A stretch of 64,000 bases of DNA from assembly GCA_000708835.1 (NCBI GenBank), contig DF237148.1:6356-70355 (forward strand). The letters are read 5' to 3'. Below, piece by piece: positions 1 to 14,100 of the stretch. The notes below the pieces were generated by a model that saw only the letters and a list, made by a program, of their open reading frames with translations, was not told the origin of the DNA and made no database searches. The DNA comes from Klebsormidium nitens. Its lineage: Eukaryota > Streptophyta > Klebsormidiophyceae > Klebsormidiales > Klebsormidiaceae. A program made the translations under genes and the position numbers. Position 1 is the first letter of the stretch. Each line of letters starts with the position of its first letter.

Positions 1-289
1 GAAGGAGGATGAGGATGAGAGAAAAGTTGAAACTTCACATTCTTCCATACCTCCGCTGAGAATAATGAACAGAATGATGAAAATCCGGATGAAAATGAGG
101 CGCTTCATCCCGATCTAGAGTGAATTCAGCCAAGAGAAGGATGAAGTGAGGAGGATGAGGATGAGGCGCTAAAGCTGTAATACTTACAACTCCATTACGA
201 CTTCGTGCACCGGACGCCACCTACCCGTTCCCCAGCGTCCGCTGCTTCATGAACGCGACCACATGGGGCTAGAAACAGCTCCTCTTCAG
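1..289 (+). other. Probable intron of the giant gene, with GAGGATGAG repeats
   Basis: The stretch is purine-rich at first and repeats GAGGATGAGGATGAG near 5-17 and 147-167. It ends in a pyrimidine tract followed by AG at 288-289, used here as the acceptor of the first visible exon. The part 183-269 reads openly in the exon frame and looks partly protein-like, but a TAG at 270-272 closes it. It could be exon sequence broken by an error, or chance. Confidence 0.45.
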
Positions 290-3200
290 CTTGGACGGGT
301 CGTACTCTTTCAGAGTACCGGCGCCGCTCTCGTTCGTCAAACCGACCGACAATACGTCCGCCCCGGTCCCGGTCCCCAGCCCCGACGTGGGGGTCCCCCT
401 CTTCGGCCTCGGGAACGTGCTCTCGCTCGGTCCCCCGCTCAAACGGCCGACGCCCGTGCCAGCTGACACCCTGTGCCTGAAGTATAACGCGGATCCCTCC
501 GCTACCAACGCCAACCTAACGAGTGTCGGTATAGACCAAGGGGTCTCGTTATCGCCCGCGTTTTCCGCCAGCACAACCATTTACAACGTAATTGGCAACG
601 ACCCAAAGGCCGTCACTTTCGCTTTCTCACTGACCCCAGCAGGCCCCGGGGCAAACGTGTCGGTAGACCTCCTCAGCCCCGTCTCGGTGTCAGGGTCCCC
701 GATCGTGACTGGACTTTTCCGCGGGCCTCTAGTTCCGGGAACGAACATCTTCACCGTTCGGGTGACCGGCCCCAACGGCTTCACGCAAATGACGTACTAC
801 ATCTACGTCACGTGCCAGGCCACGGCCCTAGTCACGAGCCTCACCGCCGACGCGGCCGCGCTCGCGCCCGCCTTCGCGGAGGGCGTCTACAGCTACGCGC
901 TCTCCGTGAACTCGTCAGTGCAGCAGATTGTTTTGACGGCGGCGAGCAACGGAACCCGGTATACGCTCGTATACAACGCCGCCGTATACGACCCTGCCCA
1001 GCCGTTGGTCGTATATCCTTCCAACACGGCTCTCACAGTCGGCGTAACAGCTGTTCTTGGCGTGCCGTCCAACCTGCTGTGCCGGAACTACACGACGGCG
1101 GCAAACACAAGCAAGCCGCTCTTCCCGGGGGGGGGTATGAACATCTCGATGGCCAAGCTTCCCGGGGGTTACGGGTTCTTAACCAGTCCGTCAGGGGCGC
1201 TAACCGCGACACTCGCTCTCGACTGCTTCGGGACCAAAGTGTTTTATGTGTGGGTCACGCAAACGGACAAAACCGCGGTTGTGTACACCCTTACCGTGAA
1301 GCGGGCCATGCCCGCTGATCTGACCCCCGCCCTTTCCATCCTGGACGTCATTTCGGGGGGCACTGATCCCACGCCGCCGTACAACATTAGCAACCCCGCT
1401 GATACGGTGTACTCCATTACCGCGACGTCAATCTATCAGCAACTAATGCTGGGAGCCCAGCCGGCAGCTCCTGTTGCTGCCGTTCGGACCGTACCGGACC
1501 AGGTGAGGAAACGTGCTCTTTCTAGCCTTTTCTTGTTCTTACCCTTCTACCTTGGTCCATCAATCAGCACAACTCAGAAACTCAAGCTGTTCAGATTGCT
1601 TTCGAAAGATTCGACATGTTGGCAAGCAGCTCAATTGTGCGTTTCTACGAGTTACCACCTTCCCTTGGTAAAGGATCCCAATCTATGGAGGTAAAGCGGA
1701 TCGGGTGGGAGTGTCAGACGTCGTTGCTTCACACGCTGAAACATCCATTCGATCATTGAACTGAGAACTTAGCAAGTGGAACATTGCACATGTTGCTCAC
1801 CATCACCGGGTATCAACTGGAAAGAGGATCAGGATGTGGACTTTACCTGCATCGGACATTTCTTGTATATTATTCTGTTCGTCAAAAGGCCGAACCTTTG
1901 GGTCGAAGACTTCTTCAACGGGCATGTAGGCAACCTGGAGAGCCTTGGAAGAGCCCGCAACTCGAAGCGCTGAGCAAAGTCTCAGCTAGCCTTTCCTTGT
2001 GACACGTTTTGCAGGTGAAGCTCGACTACGGCCACAACACCTTCAGCCTCGCCCTCACCGGCCTGGATTACGTCAGCAAGGCCAGCTACTCCGTCGACGC
2101 GTTCGTCCCGTCCGGCGTGCTCGCGCAGATGTTCGTCCAGTACCTCATCTTCAGCGTCTTCATGGGACCCATACTCCCTGGGCAAACCGCGCCAAGCTCC
2201 AACTTCTTCGTCGTAAACACGGGGATGTCTCCCCAGTTCCAGAGCACCGGCCCCTTCAATTACTCTGTCGGCGACGGGCAGATAGACTCCAGCCAGATTT
2301 ACGTCCTGCTAACCACTTGGGAGTGGGACGCGACAGCGACTACCACCGTTTCCTGCTGGAGCGGCTGCAGCGGCCCTCTGTACGTAACCGACCAGACTTG
2401 GCTAACCCGCGTCTCTAGTTCCATCAGCATCCCCGCGACCAGCACGCTAAACTCAACCCAGTGGGCCCAACGGATGAGCGTGTGGGTTCTGGGCCTCGCG
2501 TACGGGGTTAACCAGGTCCAGGTTAACGTGACCGGCAGCCTTGGTGACTCCAGCACGTACTACGTCAGCATAAACCGCGACAGCCTCGTGGCGGATGACG
2601 CCACGCTCACGCTGGTCAACGTCTCCGCTCCAAACGGGACCCAGGCGTTCGGTGGGGCGCAGTTCAGCCCGCTGACGCAAGCATACAACGTCAGCTTGCC
2701 GAAACCGGTTCCCAGCCTTCTCTTCAGCGTTCTGACCAAGAACCCGGCAGCCACAGTCTCTATGACTGTTGACTCGATTCCCGTAGCTCCCAGCCAAATC
2801 AGTGCGTCTTACAGCCCCCCCGCTCCGACCACTCAGACCCTTACGAACAATTTGCAGCCGCTTCCCTCTCAAACGGTCCCCCCCGCTACATATTGGCAGT
2901 GGGGGATCCCTTTCGGGAACGTCACCGCGGGGGTTGTGAGACGCGTCGACTTTACAGTCACTTGCGGAAGCGCGCAGGCTGTGTATTCTTACTGGCTGTC
3001 GGTTGCCATTGCACATGATGCTTCGTTGAGCAGTGTGGGCATTTACTACGTGGAAGGGACGCAGGTTCCGATCCCGTTGTCGTCTTTCCAGCTGAACGGC
3101 AACCAGCAGGTACGTGTTCCAAGCGCAAAAGTCGATCCTCGGCGGAAACAGTTGACTTGTCCAGAGCGGGAGCGTATGAAGCAGGTCTGATTGTACCCGC

Positions 3201-5127
3201 TTTTCAAATCTCGAGTTGCTCGTTTCGAGGACCTTCAGACCTTTGTCATCTTTGTCGATGTACTGTTCAACGGTTATTCCGAGCATTTTGAACTGAGATG
3301 GACAGACACTGACATATGAAGAAGTTGTATCTCAGTATGTTTGCATCTCAGACCTTCTCCAAGCTTTTGTTTCTTGCTTGACTCCATTATGCGTTTCTTA
3401 TGAAGAAAATGAAGCCCTCTTGCAGAGCGCTGAAACAAGTTGGTCTCTATTAAGGGTGCTGTCGCTTTGTAATATTGAATACAATCACAGCTAATCGTAC
3501 TGATCGAGACAGCTCTCAAGCAGAGAACTCAACTCAACCAGTCCCGCGACACTACTTCCTCAGCTTTTCTCTTCGAAACCTAAAAATCATGTATTTCCTC
3601 GTTCCGTCAGACACGAGCAGGTTCGCGCACAGCAAGCAGTACAATTGCCATGCAGTATTCGCCGTGTCTTCGCGCAGACACCTGTTTGATTGCAAGACCG
3701 CGCCTCCGACTTGGTTCAAAGTACCGCCTCCTGATCGGCTCCCTCTCTTTCCTGGAGCTTTTCTTTCGTGACGACGGATCTTACTATGCTATCACCACAA
3801 TGAGATTAATCGTTCTGACTTGGACTCATACCATCTGCAGATGTACACCGCATCTGTGCCCAAAGCGGTTCAAGCCCTCGGCCTGTACGCAATCCCAACC
3901 AACCCGGCCTCTTCGATCTCCCTCAACACATCCGCCCCTTCCGCAACCGTCATCCAGCGCCCGGTTCTCAATGCGCCCGGCTCCTGGGTTAGCCCTACCG
4001 GTTTCTCTCTCGGGCCCGTCAAAACGGACAGCCTGTTCAGCCTGGGAGTCACCGCGCCAGACGGCGTCTCTAAGCAAGTCTACCTGCTTGACGTCGTGCG
4101 CTTGGCCGGAACCGACGCAACCCTGCGGTCATTAAACGCCACGGTTAACGGGACGGTTATCCAACTCGACCTCCGGGCGGACCCGGTGCAAGTCCCCGGG
4201 CTGACCGCCGGCACAAGCTCCGCCCGCTTTGCCTGGGCGGCGACAGACTCGGCCGCGGCTTCCGCGTACTCCCTCGACGGAACGACGGTCCTCAGCGGAA
4301 CGTCGGTAACCCTGTCCCTGTCCCCCGGGACTAACAGCTTCAAGGTGCGTGTGGTTTCAGAAGATGGGGCGGCCACGGGCTGGTACAGCGTAAACGCTAT
4401 GGTGCCCATAACCGCCGGGGCAACTCTGGCGACCATGGCAGCCAATCCGGGGGTGCTTGTCCCAAACTTTTCTCCGAGTGTCGCCCAATACTCCCTGCGC
4501 CTCCCGAGCAACGTCGCCATCTTCGTGCTCAACGCTTCCGCGGCTGATCGAGCGGTCCAAATATCCTCGACCGGTACCAACCCGCCCGGCCAGTCGTCCC
4601 TCAACTTCCCCGGGGAGATGCGGTACAAAGCTGACGTGGGCGGCGTTATTTTGGGCGTCAACCCCTCCATGAGTGGACCAGCGAGGAAGTATACGGTGAC
4701 CGTCACTGCCCTGAAAGACTACGAAATGCTGACGTACCTGGACTTTATGGGCTCCCAAATGGGGATAAAATACCAAGCCCCCCCAAGTAACCCGTCGTTC
4801 CCCAATCCGGGGGGCTTGGCGGCGACCGCAGGGCAGCAGGTGCAGTTCCAGGTCGCCGCAAACTGCTCCCGCTACCAGCGCAACTTCGGGGGCGATTCGG
4901 CGCTCTGCGAAGGGATGGGCACACTTGTGGTGCAGCTCATATTGGGCCCCGCATTTGGAGTTTTTGCTTCCATTGTCACAAACGCGACGTGCACAGTTGC
5001 CAAGGGGACGCTTTCTTATACGCCGGTGGCTGCGGGGTTGTATGTGGTGCAAGCGGCTTTGGCGACCTGTCAGCAGCTCGCGGGGTATTGCGACTCGAAG
5101 ACGTACAAGCTTCTGTATCTGCCGCAG
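290..5127 (+). CDS. Exons 1-3: cadherin-like beta-sandwich repeats
   Basis: These three long exons (1,213, 1,095 and 1,287 nt, all ending in phase 0 at CAG|GT donors) encode about 1,200 residues of extracellular beta repeats. The signature of the bacterial and protist cadherin-like beta-sandwich family (the type Pfam calls Cadherin-like) is visible several times: a short strand, then LxPAFSxxxxxYxxxV, then a stretch ending GxNxFTVRV and a YxxxV strand. Clear examples are VTSLTADAAALAPAF in exon 1, ATLTLVNVSAPNG in exon 2, and TLATMAANPGVLVPNFSPS in exon 3. N-glycosylation sites are frequent. The end of exon 3 has four cysteines in a short stretch. The family assignment rests on pattern alone. 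Confidence 0.75.
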
Positions 5128-8100
5128 GTGAGTTGATGAGATTCACCTGTTGTGATTGTCCAGTTTGCATTCAGTTGCCAATTTCAGGCCTTTTTTCGGA
5201 TCCAACGTACTTAGCCCGAGTGTTCACATCATCGGAGAGATTAACAAAGAAATTGTTAGGATGCTCCATTGTGGGGGCCCATCCCGTTGCCACCTAGCCT
5301 GGATCGACTCGTCCTTCCAGAAGCAAGACCGTTCTTCGTTCTGAGGCTTTGATTTCATTCGCTCCTTCACTTACAAACAGAATTTGAGGGCTCGATGATA
5401 CTTGGCCCGCCTTCGCGAAATTGATGACAGGATCACCTGCAGACCATGATGCTTCCTCACTCTGCAAAGATCTTTGATCTGGCCTTTGACAACCTTAGCA
5501 CTTTGCCTTACTGCTGGCACTTCCTTCTGCGCAAAGATTGAAATTCTCACCTAAAAGTAACAGCGCTCTTCCAAATCCTTACATTCTTCGATGTGCAGAC
5601 ACTGATGGTTTTGCCGGCAAGTGACATAAGCCCGCAGAATAGCGCCCTGACGCTGCCGGACGCAGTGATTGACGACAGCGGCTCGGTACACGCCACGTTC
5701 ACCCCACGAGACACATGTGAGCTTCTTTTTGGCAACTCGCTTCTTATGTCATACATACAATAGGTGATTCAAATTTTCCTCTTCAGACCTTGAAGTAATC
5801 AAAGTATCTTCATCTAGCTTAAGTGGCGTCTTTCAATTAGCTGGAAAACAAGACAACAGATTCTGGCTGCGTGTCGGTTCATATTGCTGGCCTGTGGTTT
5901 TTCGAGCAACTGGGAATGCACACATCAGGGCAGACGGTCGCCACTTTGGATTGGGCTCGACATGACACAAGCTCTTTAAGGGGCCATGCCAACCGGTACT
6001 CGTATTGTGCCAGTCAAGTGTGCCAAGAACGCTATCCCGCATCCTTTTCGTTTGGGTTCGAATGTGGAGATTTGGTTCTGCCGCTTTGATCGGTGGGCTC
6101 AGTACCCGCGAAAAACACAGCGGACATAGTGGCCAAAAAACAAGTTCCTCAGCATTTCGTCGATGGATTCATAGCTGTGCTCTTTCCTCTCATTCACTAC
6201 CATCTGCTGTTCCTTCCAGATGGAAATATGCAGACGTCCACGCCCATCAGATGCATCGTCTGCCCGCCAACTGCTGACGCAGCCCCCCAGAACGCCTCCT
6301 TCTGCCCGGCCGTCAACTTGACTGCCACGACTCAGCTTTACGCCACCGGTGCCTACGACCTCGCTTACGTCACCAGCCTCGCCGGTATGTACCAAGTGGT
6401 CGTGTACGACAATCAGGGGAACCGGATCTTGGACGGCTTACAGCGCGTTGCCCTGCCACGGAGCGCGCCGATCGACGGCGGACAGTCGTCGCTGCTCGTG
6501 CCGCCCGGTGGGCTGTCCGTGGGGCAGCCAGATGACGTCATAAGGTGAGAGCACCGGATTCTGCCTCATAGATTCAGGTCTCTTTGTGGCAGCATAATGC
6601 TTCTCCTCATTCTTCTGGAGCTCTGAAATCAGCTGTCCGGTGCCTCGAGGCTTTCCCGGCTTATCAAAGACAGCTTTCGAGCACCGGAAAACCTGGTACA
6701 ACCAATAACCCCATACGATTCCCGGAAAAAGTGTACTCTTAGCGTCCACTGATGCAGGATTGGGTTCGACTAGAATCTGGTTTTGCAAACGGTACAAACG
6801 TCGCAAACGGACCTTAATCTTGAGAGTTTAAAGCACTGCCTTGAAGCTGCTTTGGTCTTCTTGAGTACAGCATCAAGTTGATACTGCCGTCAGAAACTGG
6901 AATTTGCCTTTTCCTCCAGTCTCAATTGCTCTTTCGGTAGCAGCTAATGAAAGTATCCAAGGCGAGTGGATCTTCCTTTGTGATTTGTGCGAAGGAAAGA
7001 CGGACCTAGTTCGGACCTTTTTAGAATCTCGCGTCCCATATCTCAAGCTGCTGTGAACACCAATCAGCGCTCCTGACCTGATGAATTTCGAACAATTAAC
7101 ATTGACATTCACTAAGCGAACTATCTCCTTCCTGCAGCGTCACCTTGGTTCCAAGAGACAAAGCCGGGAATCTCATTCAGTTCATGGACGATTCGGCCAG
7201 CATCTCCGGGACCCTCACGCCCGTCAACGGAACCGGAACCGGCGGCCAGTCCGCTTTCCGAGTCACCAGCGGCAACTCAACCGCCGCCGCAAACTTCACC
7301 ATGTACGTCTCCGTTTCCGGCCTCCGGCCCGGCGGAACGTACCAGCTCCGGATCTACGCCCGCGACGTCCAGATTCAGCCCACGGTATCCGTCACCCTGC
7401 CGCCCGCCATAAGCGATCGCTCCGTGACCTCATCCGGGCCCCCGCAAAGCGTGCAGGCAAACGCGGTCATTTCTTACCACCTGCTTCCGCTCTCGGCGTC
7501 CTCGCAGAAGATTGGCTTTGGCGGGGAAGCGAGCTTTATCCAGGTCGGCATCTGCGCGGCGGGCGCGGAGAGCGCGGCGAGCGCTTCCAGCGCGGGCGCG
7601 GGGAGCGGGGCCGTGGAGAGCGCGGCCGCGGCCGCGCCTGCGTGCCCCACGCTCGCGATCGTTTCCGCCCAAGTCAAGGATAGCCTTTTCGGAGACTACA
7701 CCATAGCCCTAACCGCACCGCCGCAGGCTGGGACGTATCAGATCACAACCATCGTCTCTGGGAATCCTCTTAAGGAGGGCCCTAAGATGATCACCGTCGT
7801 TCCGGCGGGAGGCAACTCCGGCGGATCTCCATCCCCTGCGCCAGCCCCCGCTTCGGTTCCGGTTCCCGCTCCAGCGCCGGACGCCAGCGGAAACGTCCCG
7901 CTCATCGTTCCCGGGTTGAAGAGCATCCAGCTGCTAACCCAAGAGCAAACCCCTAACGGAGCTTCTCTTTCGTTCCGGGTCCGCGACTGAAGCGGAAAAC
8001 CCATTTCGATGCTCGCCTTCCTGGCGGTCGTCTCCCTCGCCCCGGAAGTGGTCACCGCAGATCTGGCGCCGGCGACGTTCCGTTCCGTTCCCTTGCCTTC

Positions 8101-11100
8101 CGCCGGAGACTACTCCACGAGCGTCGCCCTGACGACCAGCGGACGGTACAGCCTGCTCCTCTACAAGTGCGGAATCGCCTCCTGTGCTGATGCCATGCCC
8201 GCCACAACGCGCGTCAGCGGTATGGCACCGGTCATGACGCTCGCGCTCGCGGTCCCTACCGGTCCCTTGAGCCCGCAAACCACGACCGTCAATGCCTCCA
8301 CCAGCTTTGCGCTTAACACCGTCGGATCGTTTATCGTTACCGCCCGGGATACGAAGGGTTTAGTCAGGAGTCAGGAGCTGGATGCGCCCCGCTTCAGCGT
8401 AACGGCGGACCACGGGATAACCGGGGCGTCGTTTGCGGACCGGTGGGACGGAACGTACGGATGCCAGTTCGTGCCGACCGAGACGGCGCGCTACGTGTTC
8501 ACAGTCTACATTGTAAGTACCAGTGATTTGACCTGATATTCGCATCTTTCAAGTTCTGCAGTGGTTTGCTTTAGTTTCGCTTCGAAGCAGGATGTCTTGT
8601 CTTGAGTGCCGCGTTCCGGTTTCTGACTAGAAGGTGCTCACGATTCAGTGTCTTGTCTGACATTATCAAAAGAGCAGATCAAGAATTTCAAGTCCGTTTG
8701 TTTAAAAGCAGTCTGGAAGGCCTGACGGAAGCTTCTGTTGAGCCCGTTCTAGGCCGGTAGCCTTAATCCAGTTACAATTTACCCTTCTTCACACATTCTC
8801 TGGATTCCCTGGACAAATTCTTCTTTCCGAAGGAAGTTCAAGTTCCAAGAAGTGGCGGGCTACAGTTCGATCTGACATAAAGACACCGAACCAATTTGCT
8901 CTTCTTTGTTAGCATTTTCAGAAGTACCTGGGTTGCATCTTGATCTCCCCTCACCAAGTCTGCCTGCGGGATTGTCAAGCAGATTCTTTCCCTGACGTAC
9001 GGCGTGAAAAAAACAGCGTTCAACTCGCGCTCCTTTTCGCGGCCTTCCTTTTACAGTGATTTGATTTTCAATCTGTTTGAACGGTCATGAGTTATCAGGC
9101 TCGCACGAGCAAATTCAAGGCAAGTCAATGCAGCCATCATCACATTATCGAGGAAACTCCGCAATGCGAGATCGATCAATCTGAAAGCCTGGGCTGCTTG
9201 TCTTCCTGGCTAGTCTTTGCCCATCACTAGCATCTCTGAGCAGACTGCATCTTCTCACAAGGGCAGAGCCTTCCTGATTCCAGAATTGCACAGCGCAAAT
9301 CCCACATACTGTTTCGTCCTGTCTACAGGACCAGGCTCCGTTCGCCTCCTTCCAAGCTGACGTTATCGCCAACTCGGGCGACGCCGCCAAGTTCTTTGTA
9401 CAGGGCGGCGTCACGGGGACCGTCGGCCAACCGGTCCCCTTCGCCGTCGGACCGACTACTTCCGACTACAAGGCCGTTAACTCGTTTGCCCTGGCCTCTA
9501 ACCCGGTGGTTACAGCCTTAACCGTTCCACCGGGCGCCCCAGCCCCTTTCGTTTCGAGCAACTGCGCCAATACGACGCGCACAAACCCGGGGTGCAGTTT
9601 TGGGTTTGCACCGACAATAGCCGGACAGTATGACGTGTCCGTCACCCTGGGCCCGAACCAGGTTAGCAAAAGCCCGCTTAGGGTAAGCGTCGCCCCGGGG
9701 CCCCCTTCGGCAAACCTGTCGGTAATAACCGCGCCCCCTGGTCCAGTCCCTGTGGGACAAAATTGCACTTTCGCAGTGTCGCTCGTCGATGCGTTCGGTA
9801 ACCCGACCCAGGGTCTCATTATGAGCACCGTTCTGGTTCCCACCGCCGGGGCGTCGACCGGCGGAGGAAAGTTCGAGGTTACAGCGAACGAGCCCAACCC
9901 TTCCCCATTGTCTTTCCTGCAATCTAGCAGTTACGCGTCCCAGTACACAGTAACCGCTATAGGAGTTACTGCGCGCGGGGACTATTTCCTCAGGGTGCTT
10001 CTCCGGTCCGCATCTTCCGCTGGCCCCGGATCCTTGCTGACGCAAGCCAGCGTGGACAGCCCGGTTTTCACGGTCCAGGGAGGGATCCCCGACGCGCGCC
10101 GAATCGCGGCCGGGTTGCAAGGGAACGCGCTTCTCGACAGCACGGCGGGCGATAACCTGACGCTCGCCGCATCCGTCTTCGATTCCTACAACAACTTTCT
10201 GACGCAGAGTGACGTCTCCGGCGCTTCCGTCACTCTGACGCTGTCCCAGGGCGGCAAACCGGTCGTCTCGCAGGCGCTGACGTGGACCGGGCCCCGGCTC
10301 GTGGCGAACCCTTTCGTGCTTACGGGGGCGGGCACGTATGGGGTGCTAGTAGGCTTGGGGACTACCCGGAATGAATGTTACGAACATCTACTCGACGTCC
10401 GTCGTTGTGAGAGCAGCCGGATACGCTGTCAGCATGACGCAAGTCTTTGCGCTAACGAACGTAACCGCCGGGGATTTTGGGAGCTTCCAAGTTCAGCTGA
10501 GGTGAGGGCTCTGTGAGCTACTCTGCTCGTGGCTAGTAGGCCTCCTTCGCTCATTCGTATGCTTCTCGGAATTCCATTCCGCACGAAGCTTCCGAAAACG
10601 CGTCCTACTGAGACTTGGCCTTTGCTTGGAGCTGATCGGACAGCCTTGTCGATGTCGATCTCGTTGGCTTACTGACTTCATGCGTTCCGGCCGCTCCGAG
10701 TTTCATTAGCCAGCTACATCTGATTCATATTCCGTTCGCCCCCAGAAAAGCTTCAGTAGAGCACAAACGAAAGTTCCATTAGAATAAATGGTACCAGCTT
10801 CATCTGATTCATCTTCGTTTCGCCCCCAGAAAGGCTTCAGTAGAGCACAATCGAAGTCTGGCTGCGGGTGCTCCGCAGCTTGTTCATCTCAGGGAATCTG
10901 GTTTTTGGGAAGTTTCTGTCTATTAGCATGTTTAGATCGGGAAATTGACCAGCAACTTCAAGTGAAAGCCGCTCCGGAACCCACTGAGTACCGACTCACT
11001 TTGTATGTTTGATCGGGACCGGGGCTGTGCCTTGAACCACCGACATTTCAAGCTTTGTAACCCCTAAGAGGGCTGCCGTATGTCCGCTCGCAGGGACGCC

Positions 11101-14100
11101 TACGGCAACCCGACCAGCTCAGCCGTCAGCCCGGAAAAGCTCTTCGTCAACAGCTGCCTCCAGCGGAAAGTTACCGGCGGAACCTTGTGCACCGGAATCT
11201 ATTCCGTCCAGAGTTCCGCATCCCCAGGACTGTACACTATTTCTTACCTGCTCAATGATGCGGCGAGATATAGCGTCATTCTTTACGTCAACTCTGTGGC
11301 GGCTCCTAACATCCCTGGATACTTCATCGTATCGCCGGGCGATGCCGCCGCTGTGACGCTGTCCGGCGCCGGAACGTCCGGCGGAACCGTGGGCGCGAGC
11401 AGGGACATTTACATTGTCGTCAAGGACAAGTGAGCACATCACTCGTTTTCTGTTTGCTGTGTAGAAAACGCTTGGGCGGTGAACTTCTAAACCGCAAACA
11501 GGTACAATGTCCAATAGGTTTTTCTGATCCGGTTGATTGTGAGACTTCTCCTGATCGGTGATTCCTCAAGAGCGGTTATTCAGACACCATATCTTAACTG
11601 GTTACCTTTGCTTCAGTTCCTTCTTCTTCTTTCTTTGTTCCTCTCGTTTCACCTCATTTACTACAGTACCGGGGCTCTTATGCGAGGGATTGACATCTGT
11701 TCCGTCTCCATTTCTGATCTTTGTTTGCATCCACCAGCAGATTGAATTGCGTTTAGTAGATTGGTTCGGGACCGATGCTTCGTCGGGACGCTCTGCCCGC
11801 CAATCGTTGATGCACTCCCTCTGCAAAAGTCCGCTCCCACGAAGAAGGGAAGCCGTCCCAGCACCCATTCTGATTAACCACGTTACGGCGTGTTTCGAAA
11901 ACACCTGATCGGGTCCATTGACCTTCCAAGCATCAGTTGCGGACATTTCTTCATGCCTTCCTCTTTCTCGCCTAGGTACAACAACATCCGGACAGGTGGC
12001 AACGCCACATTGGACCAGCTGGCCGTGAGCATCACGCTTACGACCGGCAAAGTCATCAAGCTCGTCCAAAACGTGCCGTTCCAGGGCCCCACTTTTGACC
12101 CCGTCAACGGCCGCTACGTCGTCAATTACTCGGCGACCGCAGTCGGGCTCTTGAGCATCAACGTCCTGAGTAAGTCCGGTTTCTTTAAAAACGTGACTCG
12201 TCCCTTCCTCTGACCGATCCCGTACTCTTCAGGACGCAAAGATTATGCGGGTCCAACGATTAAACGATTAAAAGGACCAAAGTCTCGTCCCGCTCTTTGG
12301 TGTTTTTCCTTTGACGTTTAGGTCTGGTATGCGAGTTGCAAGGACGCGTGTCGGTCGTCAGGCGAACAAGCGGCCGTATCCTCGCTCCAGGGATCGTTAG
12401 AATCTTCCGTAATCTTTTTCACAATCGCCAAGACGGCTGTGCAACCTGATTTTAATCTAAGCAACAAGCACGCGGCTTGGCTGTCCGGCAATGAAAGCTT
12501 CCACATCCTCCCTAAGAGAGCCTCAGAATCTTTTTCCTTCTTTCCCCAGTCGCCGAGACGGCTGTGCAACTTGTGACGGTCTGGTTCTTAGCCAAGTAAC
12601 AGGCACGCGGCTTGGCTGTCGGGCAATGAAAGCTTCCCCATCCTCCCTCCAGAGACCCTCATAATCTTTTCTTTTCCTTTTCACAGTTGGCGGGACGGGT
12701 GGGCGAACCCTGATATTGCCAATTGCCGGCGGTCCGACCAGCGCCGCTCTGTCGCGTTTGGGCGGTACAGGGCTCGCTGGCAGCGTGGCGAACGTCACCA
12801 GTGACGTCATCATCACAGCTGTGTGAGTGCTTCCGTTGGGGCTCTTTTGATGCTGAAGGAATTGCGGGCTGTCCAGGCCGGGTAGACGACCTCCTGTCTA
12901 AGTAAGGATTGTCCAATTGACTGCGGTAAGTTGGACAATCGGTTCGCAGTCAATTGGACAATCGGTTCAGCCGTTTGCTTCGTTCGGCACGAGTTTGTGA
13001 ATACATTTGAAGATCACAAATGCTCAGGAGAAACTTAAATAGCTGTGTTTAGTTCTGGTTGTTCCAGACGCTAAACATGAGCCTCCACGAGGTTGGCTCA
13101 TTATGTTGTTATATACTCAATCATCAGGGGCTCAGACCGTAACACACGTGAGTACAAAAAAGTTCGTTTTTTCTTGGATTGGGTATCCGAGCCTGTGAGC
13201 GCTACAGCTTTTCTGGCTCCTCCACTTGATTGCACTTGATTCTCGTTCCACGTCAAGAGCTAGATTGAAAGGTCCATTGCAAGGATGGAACCACAGCCTC
13301 CCCAGTTTGCAGCGGATTCCTTGGAGTTGGAGTTATCTTTGTCGAAGCCAAATAAATAACCCTTCATGCAAGACCGACTTCTTTGGGTTTGCGGGGGCAG
13401 TCAGAACCTCCTTATATCTAATTTCGAGGAAACAGGCGTCCCTTCACTTTATAGCAGCGTGTATATTTGCTCCTTGCAGCGACCAACTTGGCTTTGTCAA
13501 GACGACCGGCGGCGACCCGTTCTCCGTCCGCCTTCTCGACACGTCATGCCCGCCCGACCAGTGCTCCGCCTACGTCAGCGACAACGCCGACGGCACATAC
13601 GCGCTGCGGTACAAGTTCGCACAGCCCGGTACGTACCGCATGGACGTCACGCTCAGCGGCCAGGCGGTGGGGTCCGGTACCAACGTCAGCAGCCCCGTCA
13701 CACTTACCATCCTGAGCGCCTCTGCCAGCCGCCCCATCGACCTTCTGAAGACTTCCGTTTCCGGCGACGGCCTGGCCGGAACGGTGGCCGGAGCCCTGGC
13801 GAGCTTCCTCGTCACCACGTACGACTCGTCGGCCATCCGGCTCTTCCAGGGGGGGGCCGTTTTCAAGCTGCAAATGACCCCCAGCGTCAGCAACCGGGTG
13901 CAGAGCGCCCCCAAAACCGCAGTCACGGACAACAACAACGGAACGTATACGATATCCTACTCCACTGCTGGGGCCGGAACATACGCTATGAGCCTTTTTG
14001 GTGGGACCACCGGGAATACATCCATCCCCGCCCTTTCCGGCGCCACCGTAACCGTTCTCCCCGGTCCGACGGTCGCCGCCAAAACCACAGTGGCCCCGTT

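Noticed and set aside
270-272. TAG as a stop inside an upstream exon
   Set aside because: A pyrimidine-AG acceptor at 288-289 gives a simpler start of the exon; kept only as an alternative.
7988-7990. Selenocysteine reading of the TGA
   Set aside because: The neighbourhood is a plain filamin strand with no redox motif, and no SECIS can be argued from this sequence.
10349-10416. Mini-intron to explain the exon 7 frame change
   Set aside because: None of the GT-AG pairs tested gives the needed phase, and the interior reads as repeat protein.
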